Shown here: in pieces, positions 8,420 through 17,528 of the stretch
Layout: every line of letters begins with the position of its first letter
Numbering within the stretch: the first letter of the stretch is position 1
NCBI GenBank assembly: GCA_937991645.1
Contig: CALKPL010000037.1
Location: 11,556-75,555 of the forward strand
From: UMGS1783 sp900555065
GTDB lineage: Bacteria; Bacillota; Clostridia; Oscillospirales; UMGS1783
Length of the DNA: 64,000 nt
Direction: 5' to 3'
Program-made: the position numbers and the translations under genes
The notes under the pieces: generated by a model
What the model saw: the letters and a program-made list of their open reading frames with translations, nothing else
Told to the model about the DNA's origin: nothing
The model's database searches: none

Positions 8420-11350
8420 TTACGCCGCCTGTTTTGTGCCCAGATAGGCCGCCATATTCAAAAGCAGCCTGTCCGCGACCGGCGTTCCCGCGCCGCCGGG
8501 GATATCGAAGGTATTGACCGTAATGTAGCCTTCGCCGTAGTAGTAGGTCCCGCAGGCCACGCCGTAGTACAGGTCCTGTTCGGTGACGCCGCCGTCGTTT
8601 CCCATGAAGAACATGAACGCGTGCAGCTCGTCCGGCTTGTTGATGGCGCCGTAGCAGTGCGAGTCGTATACGGCCTCGTAGTATGTCGGGTCGACAAGGC
8701 ATTCCGTCTGCAGCCCCGCCGTGACGGGCGTGTCAAAAATGACTGCGTCGGAGTGGTAGAGCCAGTTGCTCAAAACAGAGGCCGTGCCGGGCTGGTCAAA
8801 GGGCAGCCCGGTCTGTCCGGAATCGCCGAACACGCCGTAGCTCGTCCCCACGAGGTGGGAGCCGGTCAGCCGCACGTTTTCGAACAGTTTGTTGAGGACT
8901 GCGGCGCTGGTGTTGTTCTGGCCAAGAAGGATGGTGCAGCCGGCCGGGATATTGTCGGGATCGAGCGCCGCTACCGTCGCGCCCCTTGCTGTGAGCGTAG
9001 CGATCTCCGCCGCGCTCAGCCCGTATTGATAGACGGTGCCGGAGAGCTGGGGCAAACTGCTCCGCTGCGTCACCCAGAACGTCTTGGACCCGCTGGTCGC
9101 CTCAGCCCCGTAGAGCGTTGCGCTGATGGTGTATTCGCCTGTTGTAAAGCTCGTCAGAGCAATGGATTCGCTGAGCACCGGGATGGAGAAGTCGGCGTTC
9201 CCGCTCTCATCAAAAGCAGGATGTACGGTTACGGTCTTCTTGTAGAGCGTACCCGACTCGCCGGTAATGCGGATGACGGCGGTGTAGTCCTTGTCCTCCA
9301 GAACGCCGAAATTGGAAAGGCGGATATCCACGTCGAGCGCCCCGTCGGAATACACGTTGTACTCGTCGAGGTTCACACACCAGCGCAGGTCGCTCCAGCA
9401 GTCCCGGATCGTGTCGTACATGGCGGTCTTGTGGGTCATTTGCCCCTCCAGTATCCCCTCGCCGCGGTAGCCGATGTCTGCGCCCTGCGTCATGCTGTAT
9501 CCGCTGATTTTGGGGTTGCTGCGAATGTAGTCCACCAGCAGCGAACGCTGCCGCGCCTGCAAAATCTGCGACTGTGTGACGATATCCTCCTGCGTGGCGA
9601 AAACCGTATTCAGCCCATATTGGGTGTAGATATAGTCGAGCGCCTCGAGCTGCTGCGCAATGGACTGGTTCATCAGGTTGCCAAGCGAGGAGTTGTTCTC
9701 CTGCTGCAGAGTGCGGTAGTCGCTGATGATATTCGGCTGCGAACCCGCGCCTGCCTCTGAGACAAAGGCGGCGCGCACATCGCCAATGGCGGCGAAAGCG
9801 TCCCGCACCGACGCGTCATACGGCATATTCGGGTAATAGTGGATGTCGCCCATGCCTGAAAACAGGGTCATATATGTAGTGTTTGTGGGCGTGACGTTTC
9901 CTTCGTTGCCCATCCACCCGTCCCACGTACGGCTGCCGGGATTGCAGGCGGACGCGGTCTCGCGCTTGTTGTCCCATCTGCCGGAGGAGAGGAGCACAAG
10001 CACGTTTTCGTCAATGTCGCGGATGGTGTTCAGCGATCCGACCGCCGCGCCGTAACGCGCCTGCGTTCCGCTGTTGCCGTAGGTTTCGTTGAGCAGGCCT
10101 AAAATGGAAAAGCTCACATGGTTCCTGTCGCGGTACAGCAGCTGTGAAATCTCGCTTGTCACAAGCTCGCCGGTAATGGAGCAGTCGGTCGGGAACCAGG
10201 CCATGGCCGTCTCCTCATATACCATCAGCCCGATCCGGTCGCAGTAGTCGAGCATTTCAGGAAGCGCCGGCCCGCTGATAAAGCGCACCATGTTAAAGCC
10301 CGCGCTTTTGAGATAATCCAGCTGATGCAGCTGCCGCTCCGTATCCGCGCCGACGTCCACCGACCCAAGCACATACGGCGCTGTGTGCGCGCTCTTGAGG
10401 AACAGCCGTTCGCCGTTGAGCACAAAGTAGCCCTCGCCGTCCACGCGCAGGTCCTTGAATCCCGTCGTAACGCAGGAGGAATCGATAAACGCCGCTCCCT
10501 TTGCCTGCGCAGTCGCGTTTACGTCGTAGAGAAATGGGTTGTCGGGCGACCAGGCTGTGAATTCGTCAAGCTGCATGGACAGGGTGTGCGTGCTGGTCCC
10601 CGGCCAGACCTTCACCGTTTCCGCGTCGCTGTCGAGCACGCCGCCGCCCCCCGACACGGTGATTTCGGAGGCGATATCCACACGGACGATCTCACCGGTC
10701 GGGTTGTTAATGGTCAGCGCAACGTCGACGTTTCCGGTCTGGTAGTCGGCGTCGACGTATGTGTCGTCGATCGATACGTCGGGCACGGCGCGCAGGTAAA
10801 CCGGCGTCTGGATATGCTGAAACGCGCCCAGCCACAGCGGCAGGTTGGCCTCAGTCGCGCCCCGGTGCGTACTGCTCCCGCGCGGAACATAGAGCCGCAG
10901 CGCAAGCAGGTTCTGCTCGCCGTGGCGGAGCTGATCCGTCACATCGAACTGGAATTTGCCGTAAGAGCCCTCGTGATCGCCGATGTAGGCGCCGTTGAGC
11001 CAAACCTTTGTGTAGTATTGCACGCCCTCAAAATCCAGTACGGCGCGCTGGCCGTCCTGCAGGTCGAGGTCGGCGAAGAACTGGTTGCCGAACCAGACGA
11101 CGTCAGTATAGGCCACGTCGGAACTCTCATAGGGCAGCGACACGGTCGTCCCGCCGTCGGGAAAGCCGGCGAACCATCTGTTCTGCTCTCCGATATTGCT
11201 GATGTCCGGGTACACTTTCCAGTCGTCTTTCAGGCAAACCGCCGCCCTGTCGGCGGATATCGTAGAAGCGCCCGCGCCGCCGGTGAGCAGGAACGACAGC
11301 GCCAGCAGCAGGCAGAGTATAAGCGATATTCTGACAGCATAACGTTTCAT
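8420..11350 (-). CDS. Secreted glycoside hydrolase family 2 protein
   Basis: A 976-residue exported GH2-type enzyme. It has a signal peptide (ISLILCLLLALSFLLTGGAGA), a jelly-roll sugar-binding domain with the GH2 hallmark VWLNGAYIGDHEGSYGKFQFDVT, an immunoglobulin-like domain, and a TIM barrel. Both GH-A clan glutamates are visible: acid/base in GLLNETYGN (about 419) and the probable nucleophile in FVSEAGAGS (about 531). A further C-terminal region of about 300 residues is present. Substrate specificity (galactosidase, glucuronidase, mannosidase) cannot be read from the sequence. GGAGG is 7 nt from the ATG at 11350; the ATG at 11356 is too close. It follows the preceding gene almost directly, so the two are translationally coupled. 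Confidence 0.85.
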   Translation of the reverse strand: MKRYAVRISLILCLLLALSFLLTGGAGASTISADRAAVCLKDDWKVYPDISNIGEQNRWFAGFPDGGTTVSLPYESSDVAYTDVVWFGNQFFADLDLQDGQRAVLDFEGVQYYTKVWLNGAYIGDHEGSYGKFQFDVTDQLRHGEQNLLALRLYVPRGSSTHRGATEANLPLWLGAFQHIQTPVYLRAVPDVSIDDTYVDADYQTGNVDVALTINNPTGEIVRVDIASEITVSGGGGVLDSDAETVKVWPGTSTHTLSMQLDEFTAWSPDNPFLYDVNATAQAKGAAFIDSSCVTTGFKDLRVDGEGYFVLNGERLFLKSAHTAPYVLGSVDVGADTERQLHQLDYLKSAGFNMVRFISGPALPEMLDYCDRIGLMVYEETAMAWFPTDCSITGELVTSEISQLLYRDRNHVSFSILGLLNETYGNSGTQARYGAAVGSLNTIRDIDENVLVLLSSGRWDNKRETASACNPGSRTWDGWMGNEGNVTPTNTTYMTLFSGMGDIHYYPNMPYDASVRDAFAAIGDVRAAFVSEAGAGSQPNIISDYRTLQQENNSSLGNLMNQSIAQQLEALDYIYTQYGLNTVFATQEDIVTQSQILQARQRSLLVDYIRSNPKISGYSMTQGADIGYRGEGILEGQMTHKTAMYDTIRDCWSDLRWCVNLDEYNVYSDGALDVDIRLSNFGVLEDKDYTAVIRITGESGTLYKKTVTVHPAFDESGNADFSIPVLSESIALTSFTTGEYTISATLYGAEATSGSKTFWVTQRSSLPQLSGTVYQYGLSAAEIATLTARGATVAALDPDNIPAGCTILLGQNNTSAAVLNKLFENVRLTGSHLVGTSYGVFGDSGQTGLPFDQPGTASVLSNWLYHSDAVIFDTPVTAGLQTECLVDPTYYEAVYDSHCYGAINKPDELHAFMFFMGNDGGVTEQDLYYGVACGTYYYGEGYITVNTFDIPGGAGTPVADRLLLNMAAYLGTKQAA

Positions 11351-11352
11351 CT

Positions 11353-13872
11353 TCATTCCTCCAATGTCGCCTGCGAAAGGTGCGAATTGACCAGGTTGAG
11401 CAGCAGGCCGTCGGCTGCCGGGGAACCGGACGCGGCTTCCAGCCGCAGCGTGTTCACCGTGACAAAGCCGCTGCCGCTTTGCGCGGTCCCGCAGAGAACG
11501 CCGGTCGTCACGCCGCCGTCGTCCGCCGCGGCCACTGAGCTGACCGCGGGCTCAAACGAAAGCGTGGAGACGAACGTTTCACCGCCGGCCAGATCGCGGC
11601 CCATGCTCCCGTCGTGGAAACAGCCCGTGCGGGCAAGTCCTCCGGTCAGTCCGTTTTTATGTATGAGCGCAGCGTAATAACTCTGCATTTCTCCCTGTAC
11701 CGGAAGGCTGTCAAAGCCCGCCGCGTCGAGAAGAATCAGGTGCGCCCCGGCTTGGGCGCGCTGGTACGCCGCCGTCAGCAGCGCGCTGTCGCTGCAGCCG
11801 CTGCCGAGCAGAATCACCGCGCCCGCTGGCACGTCGCCGCCGATATATGCGGAAACCTGCGCGCCCTGCGTCTGCAGTAGGGACTGGACGGACTCGGCAA
11901 CGCCGGCGCAGTAAACGGCGGCGCCGGTCTGCGGCAGCGCGCCGCGGCTGGCGACAAACAGCGCTTTCTCGCCGCAGGTCGGATGCCCGCCGTCGATCAG
12001 TTCCGCGGTAATCCTGTACCGCCCGGCAGGGAAGTTGGCAAGGGATATGCTTGTTTGCAGGACGGGGATTTGCATGTCATAGCCGTCCGCATCCGCCGCA
12101 ATGGCGAAGGATACGTCGTTGCTGTACTTCACACCGCCCTCGCCGCTGATTTTGATGCGCGCGGTATATGTTCCCTCCGTCAGAACGCCGATATTCGACA
12201 GGGAGACGTTCAGCGAGAGCGTATCGGTGTCATACGCCTCGGTCCTGTCTGTCAGGATACACCAGCGCAGGTCGTTGAACGCGTCGTGCGCCGCGTCCGT
12301 AAGCGCCGTTTTGTACGCGCTGAAATCCGCCGTCAGGCATATGCCGTTTATACGTTCGTTCGCCCGCGCGTAATCGAGCAGCAGCGCGTCCTCATTGACG
12401 TGAACCGCGCTGATCCTGTCGGCGATCTGCGCGTCGGATAGCAGCGCGTCGATTCCGTCGTCCTCATACCATTCGTCGATCGCCTGCGCGTCAAAAACGG
12501 GATCCGTCATTCCGGACACGCCGCAGGAGTAGACGAAACGGGCCGTGTTATCGCCTGCGGTAAGAGCCGTGATCTCATCCAGGCCGGATACGGAAACCGC
12601 GGTGAACGCAGAATGGAACGCCGCCGTACCTGGATTGGACGCGCCGCCGGCTGAAAGAACAAGCGTGTCCGGATCCTGCTGCCGAAAGGCCGCCAGCAGG
12701 CTGGCCGCACGCCCGGCCGTGTCCGTGAAATCGGGGAACAGCGCCGTCATGGCAAGGCTGGCGTGGCCTCTGTCGCGCCGGGCCAGCGCGGCATATTGCT
12801 CCGTTGTTGCGGCCTGGTCCGCATATCCGGTCTCGCACACGAGCAGGCCGAGCTTATCGCAGTAGTCCAGCATGGCGGCGGACGCCGGTCCGTCGGCGGT
12901 GCGGACGGCGTTGAAACCGCAGGTTTTGATATAGTTCAGTATTTCAAACAGCTTGTCCCCATAGCTCTGCTGGACCGTGATGTTGGCGCACTTGAGCAGA
13001 ATACGCCGCCCGTTGAGCGTAAAGTACCCGCCGCCGTCGATCGCAACGCGCTGAAAGCCCGTGTAGAAATCCGCCGTATCCGCGCGGTCCGCGTCCTGAG
13101 CTTTTGCGCGCACATTGACTTTATATAAATAGGGGTTGGCGTTCGACCATGCGATAAAGTCCGGGATCGACACCTCAATTTCATGGGTCGATACGCCCGG
13201 CGCCGCCGTCACGTCCAGCACCTGCCGGGTCATGACGCTGTCGGTGTCGTGGGCCGATACGACGGCGTTTAACGAGACCGTCTTGGTCTCGGCCGCGCCG
13301 TTGTCGAGCGTGACGGATATGGTCATGTCGCCGGTAGCGTAATCGGCGTGCGCATATGCATCCGTTACCATGACCTGCGGATGGACCGTGACGTTTACGC
13401 CGGTTCCAATGGCGGCGGTCGCGTCCGTATCCGCTTCGGCGCGTACGACGAGCTGGTTTGCGCCGCGGGCCTCAATCAGCCCGGTTACGTCAAGCGCCAG
13501 GCTGCCCGCGCCTGTCTGTACGCCCGCCTCCTTGCCGTTGAGCCATACCTTCATGTCCGCCGCCGCATCGTTGAACCTGAGTACTACGCGGTCTTTTTTG
13601 GAGACGGAGAGGTCGCTTGTAAAGGCGTTGCTGTACCAGAGCGTGTCCGCTCCGTCTGCGTCCGCAGACAGCGGCGCTGCATCGCTATCCGTTTGAAAAC
13701 CCTCGTTCCAGCCGAGACGTTCGCCCTCTCCCGCGGGGTCGGCGCGTACTTGCCAGCCGTCGTCCAGCGAAAGCGATGTCCGGCCCGGCCGTCCGCCGCA
13801 TCCGGCTGCGGAAAAACAGAGGACAGATGCGCACAGAATCGACAGTAGAGTGGCCAATGCGTTCCTTTTCAT
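11353..13872 (-). CDS. GH2-like lipoprotein lacking the catalytic glutamates
   Basis: An 839-residue lipoprotein (lipobox SAAGC after a hydrophobic leader) with the same architecture as the downstream GH2 enzyme: VWLNGKEAGVQTGAGSLALDVT, an Ig-like domain and a TIM-barrel region. At the acid/base site the paralogue has GLLNETYGN, but this protein has ALFPDFTDT (Asn to Pro, Glu to Asp). At the nucleophile site FVSEAGAGS is replaced by FVYSCGVSG. With both catalytic glutamates gone, it is probably a non-catalytic surface sugar-binding protein. AAGGAGG before the ATG at 13872 sets the start. It is the first gene of the operon. Confidence 0.8.
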   Translation of the reverse strand: MKRNALATLLSILCASVLCFSAAGCGGRPGRTSLSLDDGWQVRADPAGEGERLGWNEGFQTDSDAAPLSADADGADTLWYSNAFTSDLSVSKKDRVVLRFNDAAADMKVWLNGKEAGVQTGAGSLALDVTGLIEARGANQLVVRAEADTDATAAIGTGVNVTVHPQVMVTDAYAHADYATGDMTISVTLDNGAAETKTVSLNAVVSAHDTDSVMTRQVLDVTAAPGVSTHEIEVSIPDFIAWSNANPYLYKVNVRAKAQDADRADTADFYTGFQRVAIDGGGYFTLNGRRILLKCANITVQQSYGDKLFEILNYIKTCGFNAVRTADGPASAAMLDYCDKLGLLVCETGYADQAATTEQYAALARRDRGHASLAMTALFPDFTDTAGRAASLLAAFRQQDPDTLVLSAGGASNPGTAAFHSAFTAVSVSGLDEITALTAGDNTARFVYSCGVSGMTDPVFDAQAIDEWYEDDGIDALLSDAQIADRISAVHVNEDALLLDYARANERINGICLTADFSAYKTALTDAAHDAFNDLRWCILTDRTEAYDTDTLSLNVSLSNIGVLTEGTYTARIKISGEGGVKYSNDVSFAIAADADGYDMQIPVLQTSISLANFPAGRYRITAELIDGGHPTCGEKALFVASRGALPQTGAAVYCAGVAESVQSLLQTQGAQVSAYIGGDVPAGAVILLGSGCSDSALLTAAYQRAQAGAHLILLDAAGFDSLPVQGEMQSYYAALIHKNGLTGGLARTGCFHDGSMGRDLAGGETFVSTLSFEPAVSSVAAADDGGVTTGVLCGTAQSGSGFVTVNTLRLEAASGSPAADGLLLNLVNSHLSQATLEE

Positions 13873-13920
13873 CCCAAACCTCCTTAAAAAAATTAACAAA
13901 AATACATAACGGTATTTGCA

Positions 13921-13949
13921 TTATAACATTTGATAATTATTATTTATAT
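13921..13949 (-). promoter_or_regulatory. Probable promoter of the GH2/DOMON operon
   Basis: On the minus strand a perfect -10 box TATAAT (plus 13921-13926) lies about 50 nt upstream of the ATG at 13872. The region 17 bp further up (13944-13949) reads TATAAA, a poor -35. That fits a promoter needing an activator such as the divergent AraC protein. The whole 13873-14039 gap is strongly AT-rich. Confidence 0.5.
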
Positions 13950-13980
13950 AATTCAAGCAACCAAATGTATAAATTTTTAG

Positions 13981-14009
13981 TTGAAAAACATAAATTTTAG
14001 GATTATAAT
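13981..14009 (+). promoter_or_regulatory. Sigma-A promoter of the AraC regulator gene
   Basis: TTGAAA (13981-13986), a 17-bp spacer and TATAAT (14004-14009) give a near-consensus promoter starting about 25 nt before the regulator's ATG. Confidence 0.75.
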
Positions 14010-14039
14010 ATTAAAAAACAGAGATTGGAGGGGGTTGGA

Positions 14040-14903
14040 ATGTATATTCCAGAAAAATTTGGAAGCTCCAGGCAGTGCAGGGTTGGGGTTAAGATGGCAG
14101 TGACACATGAAAAAATTTCTCCCATGAGTCCTATGCTGAACGAACCGAAAATGCAGATGGACAGCTGGTCGTCGCTGATCATCCACCTCTCCGGAGACGT
14201 CACCTATACGACGGCGTACCACTATTACAAAGCGGACGTGCTGGATATTTTCACGGTGGATGCAAACGAAGTTTACTGTATCGACTGGGGACACAGCCAG
14301 CCCTATGAGCGCTATGTCGTCTATTTCGACAACGACATTTTCGATCAGGTGTTCACGGGCGAGGAAGAGAGCCGGAAAGCGATCATGGGGTTTCTCGACC
14401 ACAAGCGCTATCCCAACCTGCTGCGCCTGACCGACCCGTTCAAGGACGCTCTCACCACGCTGATCAACGCGGTCGATCCGCTCCTGGGTTCGGGAGAGTC
14501 GGACAATATCATCTCTGTATTTTCAAACGTTACGAAACTCTTTGAGCTGGTGCACCACATTGTCAACGCTGAAATCCAGCCCAGTGCCAGCGGCAAGGCG
14601 AACGATATCACGGTCAAGGCCATACAGTACATCAACCAGAAGTTTAAGAGCGTATCCTCTTTAACGGAGGTTTCAGAGCAGCTGCATGTGAGTCCGGAGC
14701 ACCTTTCGCGCAAGTTCAAGCAGGATATGGGCGTGCCGCTGAAAGCGTACTTAATCGACAAAAAACTGCAGCACAGCCGCCATCTGCTGCGTCTGGGCAG
14801 CAACGTGACCGAAGCCGCTCTCGAGTCCGGTTTCCAGAACGTGTCCTATTTCATTCAGCTCTATAAGAACAAATACGGCGTCACGCCGCATAAATCGAAA
14901 TAG
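14040..14903 (+). CDS. AraC-family transcriptional regulator
   Basis: A 287-residue regulator. The C-terminal about 100 residues are a double helix-turn-helix of the AraC/XylS type (VKAIQYINQKF; LTEVSEQLHVSPEHLSRKFK; VTEAALESGFQNVSYFIQLYKNKYGVTPHKSK). The N-terminal 180 residues are probably the sensor domain, which I cannot assign to a ligand. The ATG at 14040 has GGAGG 8 nt upstream. It is divergent from the GH2/GH2/DOMON operon, so it is the likely activator of that operon in response to a sugar. Confidence 0.88.
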   Translation: MYIPEKFGSSRQCRVGVKMAVTHEKISPMSPMLNEPKMQMDSWSSLIIHLSGDVTYTTAYHYYKADVLDIFTVDANEVYCIDWGHSQPYERYVVYFDNDIFDQVFTGEEESRKAIMGFLDHKRYPNLLRLTDPFKDALTTLINAVDPLLGSGESDNIISVFSNVTKLFELVHHIVNAEIQPSASGKANDITVKAIQYINQKFKSVSSLTEVSEQLHVSPEHLSRKFKQDMGVPLKAYLIDKKLQHSRHLLRLGSNVTEAALESGFQNVSYFIQLYKNKYGVTPHKSK

Positions 14904-14946
14904 CGGCCGGATCGAACAAATCTGCGCGGCGCCGCCGCCGGATGGG

Positions 14947-14975
14947 TTGATAAATGAACGCCTGTGTGATATAAT
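14947..14975 (+). promoter_or_regulatory. Sigma-A promoter of the Asp23 gene
   Basis: TTGATA (14947-14952), 17 bp, then TATAAT (14970-14975). The gene starts at 15073, leaving an untranslated leader of about 90 nt. Confidence 0.7.
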
Positions 14976-15072
14976 AACAACGCAGACCAAACGAACGGTT
15001 TTGAAGAAGAAGCGGATGCGGCCGTCGCGCGTTTTATGCGCCGTCCGCGCCATTGAAAGGAGTATATGCACT

Positions 15073-15444
15073 ATGGCCAAATATCTCAGCAGCGAAGATG
15101 CCTGCAACGTCCAGATATCCGAAGAGGTTATCACCGCCATCGTCGCCATTGCGGCGGGCGATGTGGAAGGCGTCGTGCCCGCCGGCGCAAAGAACTCGAA
15201 TATTGACTGGAAGGACCTCTTGCCCAAAAAAGGCTTCGGCAAAAACGTCCGGGTCGAGTCGCCGGAAGGCAAGCTGGTGATCGACGTGGACATCTCGGTG
15301 GAATACGGCAGACCCATCCAGCAGATTTCGGAGAACGTGCAGAAAGCGGTGTTCGACGCGGTCACGAGCCAGACGGGGCTCAAAGTCGGCAGTGTCAATG
15401 TGCACGTGAGCGGGATTCTGTTCCCGAAAAAGAAGCCGGAATAA
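15073..15444 (+). CDS. Asp23/Gls24 family envelope stress protein
   Basis: A 123-residue member of the Asp23 (DUF322) family. It has the characteristic pattern VQISEEVITAIVAIAAGDVEGV at the N-terminus and VIDVDISVEYGRPIQQISENVQ followed by VNVHVSGILFP. Gram-positive Asp23 proteins sit at the membrane and are linked to cell-envelope homeostasis; a member directly upstream of nusB is a frequent arrangement in Clostridia. The ATG at 15073 follows AAGGAG at a slightly long spacing. It has its own promoter and terminator, so it is separate from the nusB operon. Confidence 0.9.
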   Translation: MAKYLSSEDACNVQISEEVITAIVAIAAGDVEGVVPAGAKNSNIDWKDLLPKKGFGKNVRVESPEGKLVIDVDISVEYGRPIQQISENVQKAVFDAVTSQTGLKVGSVNVHVSGILFPKKKPE

Positions 15445-15516
15445 CCCTGGCCGAACGCAATTGTCCGCGCTTTTGCATGGCCGGTTTCAGCATGAATGTA
15501 AACAGAATAAAAATAT

Positions 15517-15550
15517 CCCCTTCGCGCAGGCGCGAGGGGTTTATTTTTTT
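15517..15550 (+). terminator. Terminator after the Asp23 gene
   Basis: The hairpin pairs CCCCTTCGCG with CGCGAGGGG (one bulge) and is followed by TTTATTTTTTT. It insulates the nusB operon. Confidence 0.8.
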
Positions 15551-15562
15551 GCTAGTTTATAG

Positions 15563-15568
15563 TATAAT
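15563..15568 (+). promoter_or_regulatory. -10 box probably serving the nusB operon
   Basis: TATAAT lies 60 nt before nusB. The matching -35 position falls in the T-tract of the upstream terminator and is weak (TTTATT). Confidence 0.4.
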
Positions 15569-15628
15569 GTTTAAAATATAGAACAAATATGCGGCCCGCT
15601 CTGCTGCGCGGCCGCGGCGGAGGAAGCG

Positions 15629-16075
15629 ATGGATAGAAGATCAGCGCGCAGGGAGGCGTTCTGCCTTGCGTTTGAATACGGGTTTGACAGCGCGCGAACG
15701 GCGGACGAACTGTTGTCACTGGCGGCCGATGCGCGCGATCTGGCGGCCGACGAGTACGTAACGGAGCTTTTGCGCCTGCTGACGGCGCACGCCGACCAGA
15801 TCGACGATGCGATCCGTCCCTGGCTGAAGGGCTGGAAGCTGGAACGCATTTCCCGGGTCGCCCGCGCGGTGCTGCGCGTGGCCGTCTGTGAAATATTATA
15901 CATGCCCGAAATCCCCGGCAGCGTGTCCATTAACGAAGCGGTGGAGCTCGCAAAGGAATACGGGGACGAGCAGGACGCAAGCTTTGTCAACGGCGTGCTC
16001 GGCTCGCTCGTGCGCGCGGAAGCCGCGCCGGAACCCGCCGCGCCGTCCGGGCTCGGGCAGGCGGAGCCTAAGTGA
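15629..16075 (+). CDS. nusB: Transcription antitermination protein NusB
   Basis: NusB binds boxA RNA with S10 (NusE) and supports rRNA antitermination. The 148-residue protein begins RRSAREAFCLAFE and has the helical NusB core with WLKGWKLERISRVARAVLRVAVCEIL and SVSINEAVELAKEYGDEQDASFVNGVLGSL, the last being the family signature. GGAGG precedes the ATG. It opens a ten-gene operon ending with tyrS; its stop overlaps the ribosome binding region of xseA. Confidence 0.95.
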   Translation: MDRRSARREAFCLAFEYGFDSARTADELLSLAADARDLAADEYVTELLRLLTAHADQIDDAIRPWLKGWKLERISRVARAVLRVAVCEILYMPEIPGSVSINEAVELAKEYGDEQDASFVNGVLGSLVRAEAAPEPAAPSGLGQAEPK

Positions 16076-16083
16076 GGAGCGCA

Positions 16084-17295
16084 ATGGATATCATAACCGT
16101 AAAACAGCTCAATACGTATATTAAATCCGTCATCGAAGGGGACGCCCTGCTCTACAACGTCACCGTCAAGGGCGAGATCTCGAATTTTACAAACCACTAC
16201 AAGTCGGGACACTTCTATTTCAGTCTCAAGTACGAGGGCGCGCTGATCCGCGCCGTCATGTTCCGTTCGAGCGCGCAGAAGGTCCGCTTCGAACCGCGCG
16301 ACGGCATGCTTGTGCTCGCCCGCGGCCGCGTCTCGGTTTTTGAGCGGGACGGGCAGTACCAGCTTTACGTCGATCAGATGACGCTCGACGGCGCAGGCGA
16401 CCTGTACATGCAGTTTGAGCTGCTCAAGCAGAAGCTGAGCGCCAAGGGCCTGTTCGATCCCGCGCGCAAAAAGCCCATTCCCAAGATACCGCTGCGCATC
16501 GGGGTCGTCACCTCGCCCACTGGCGCCGCGGTGCGGGACATTATCAACGTGCTCGGCCGCCGTTTTCCCGCCGCGAAGGTAATCCTGTATCCCGTCCTGG
16601 TCCAGGGCGAAGGCGCGGCGGCGCAGATCTGCGAGGCCATCGAGTATTTCAACCGCGAACGCGCGGCGGACGTGCTGATCGTGGGCCGCGGCGGCGGCTC
16701 GATCGAAGACCTCTGGGCCTTCAACGAAGAACGGGTCGCCTATGCCATCGCCGCTTCCGAGCTGCCCGTTATCTCCGCCGTCGGCCATGAGATCGACTTT
16801 ACCATCGCCGACTTTGTCGCCGACCTGCGCGCGCCCACGCCGTCGGCCGCGGCGGAGCTGGCCGCGCCTGAGGTGGGCGTGCTCATGAACCGTTTTGTCA
16901 ACCTCATGGCCCGCCTGCAGCTGCTGCTGATCAACAGCGTCAAGGCCAAGCGCCAGCGGCTAGATTATGTCTGTTCCATGCCGGCGCTGCGCGATCCGAT
17001 GAAACTCATCAATGAACGGCGTATGCTCACCGATCATCTCACCGCGCAGATGACCGCGCAGATGCGCCTTGTGACGTCAGCGGCCAAACAGCGTTCCGGC
17101 GGCCTTACTGCAAAGCTCGAGTCTCTCAGTCCGCTCGCGGTGCTGGGCCGGGGCTATACCTACATGCGCGGCCCGGACGGGCGCATTATCAAAAGCATTG
17201 GCGAACTGAACAGGGGCGATACGGTCTCGGCCGTGTTTGCCGACGGCAGCGCTATGCTCACAGTCGATTCCACCACTCCGAAGGAGGATATATAA
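16084..17295 (+). CDS. xseA: Exodeoxyribonuclease VII large subunit
   Basis: ExoVII degrades single-stranded DNA from both ends; XseA is the catalytic subunit. The 403-residue protein has an N-terminal OB fold (VTVKGEISNFTNHYKSGHFYFSLK) and the catalytic region with IGVVTSPTGAAVRDI, DVLIVGRGGGSIEDLWAFNEE and VGHEIDFTIADFVADLRAPTP, all family signatures, then a helical C-terminal part ending GRGYTYMRGPDGRII. The ATG at 16084 follows GAGGAG; the open frame extends to a GTG at 16072. Its stop overlaps the xseB start (TAATG). Confidence 0.96.
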   Translation: MDIITVKQLNTYIKSVIEGDALLYNVTVKGEISNFTNHYKSGHFYFSLKYEGALIRAVMFRSSAQKVRFEPRDGMLVLARGRVSVFERDGQYQLYVDQMTLDGAGDLYMQFELLKQKLSAKGLFDPARKKPIPKIPLRIGVVTSPTGAAVRDIINVLGRRFPAAKVILYPVLVQGEGAAAQICEAIEYFNRERAADVLIVGRGGGSIEDLWAFNEERVAYAIAASELPVISAVGHEIDFTIADFVADLRAPTPSAAAELAAPEVGVLMNRFVNLMARLQLLLINSVKAKRQRLDYVCSMPALRDPMKLINERRMLTDHLTAQMTAQMRLVTSAAKQRSGGLTAKLESLSPLAVLGRGYTYMRGPDGRIIKSIGELNRGDTVSAVFADGSAMLTVDSTTPKEDI

Positions 17296-17528
17296 TGGCA
17301 CAGAAAAAGAGTTTTGAGGAGGCGATCAAGCGTCTGGAGGAAATTGTGAAGGCGCTTGAGAGCGGGGACACCCCTCTGGAACAGTCCATCGCGTTGTTCG
17401 AGGAGGGCACCGAACTTGCCGGATACTGCAACAAACTGCTGGAAACGGCGCAACAGAAAGTCGTCATGTTGACGTCTGACGAAGCGGGCGGAATGGAAGA
17501 ACGTCCCTTTGTCAGTGAGGCGGGATAA
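17295..17528 (+). CDS. xseB: Exodeoxyribonuclease VII small subunit
   Basis: XseB coats the large subunit in the ExoVII complex. The 77-residue protein has the typical FEEAIKRLEEIVKALESGDTPLEQSIALFEEGTEL helical signature. Both ends overlap neighbouring genes by one base (TAATG), a translation-coupling arrangement expected for a subunit needed in excess. Confidence 0.95.
   Translation: MAQKKSFEEAIKRLEEIVKALESGDTPLEQSIALFEEGTELAGYCNKLLETAQQKVVMLTSDEAGGMEERPFVSEAG

Noticed and set aside
10325..11677. 450-codon plus-strand frame across the two GH2 genes
   Set aside because: It is antisense to two well-supported genes and spans their junction, and the product is Arg/Val/His-rich with no recognisable pattern.
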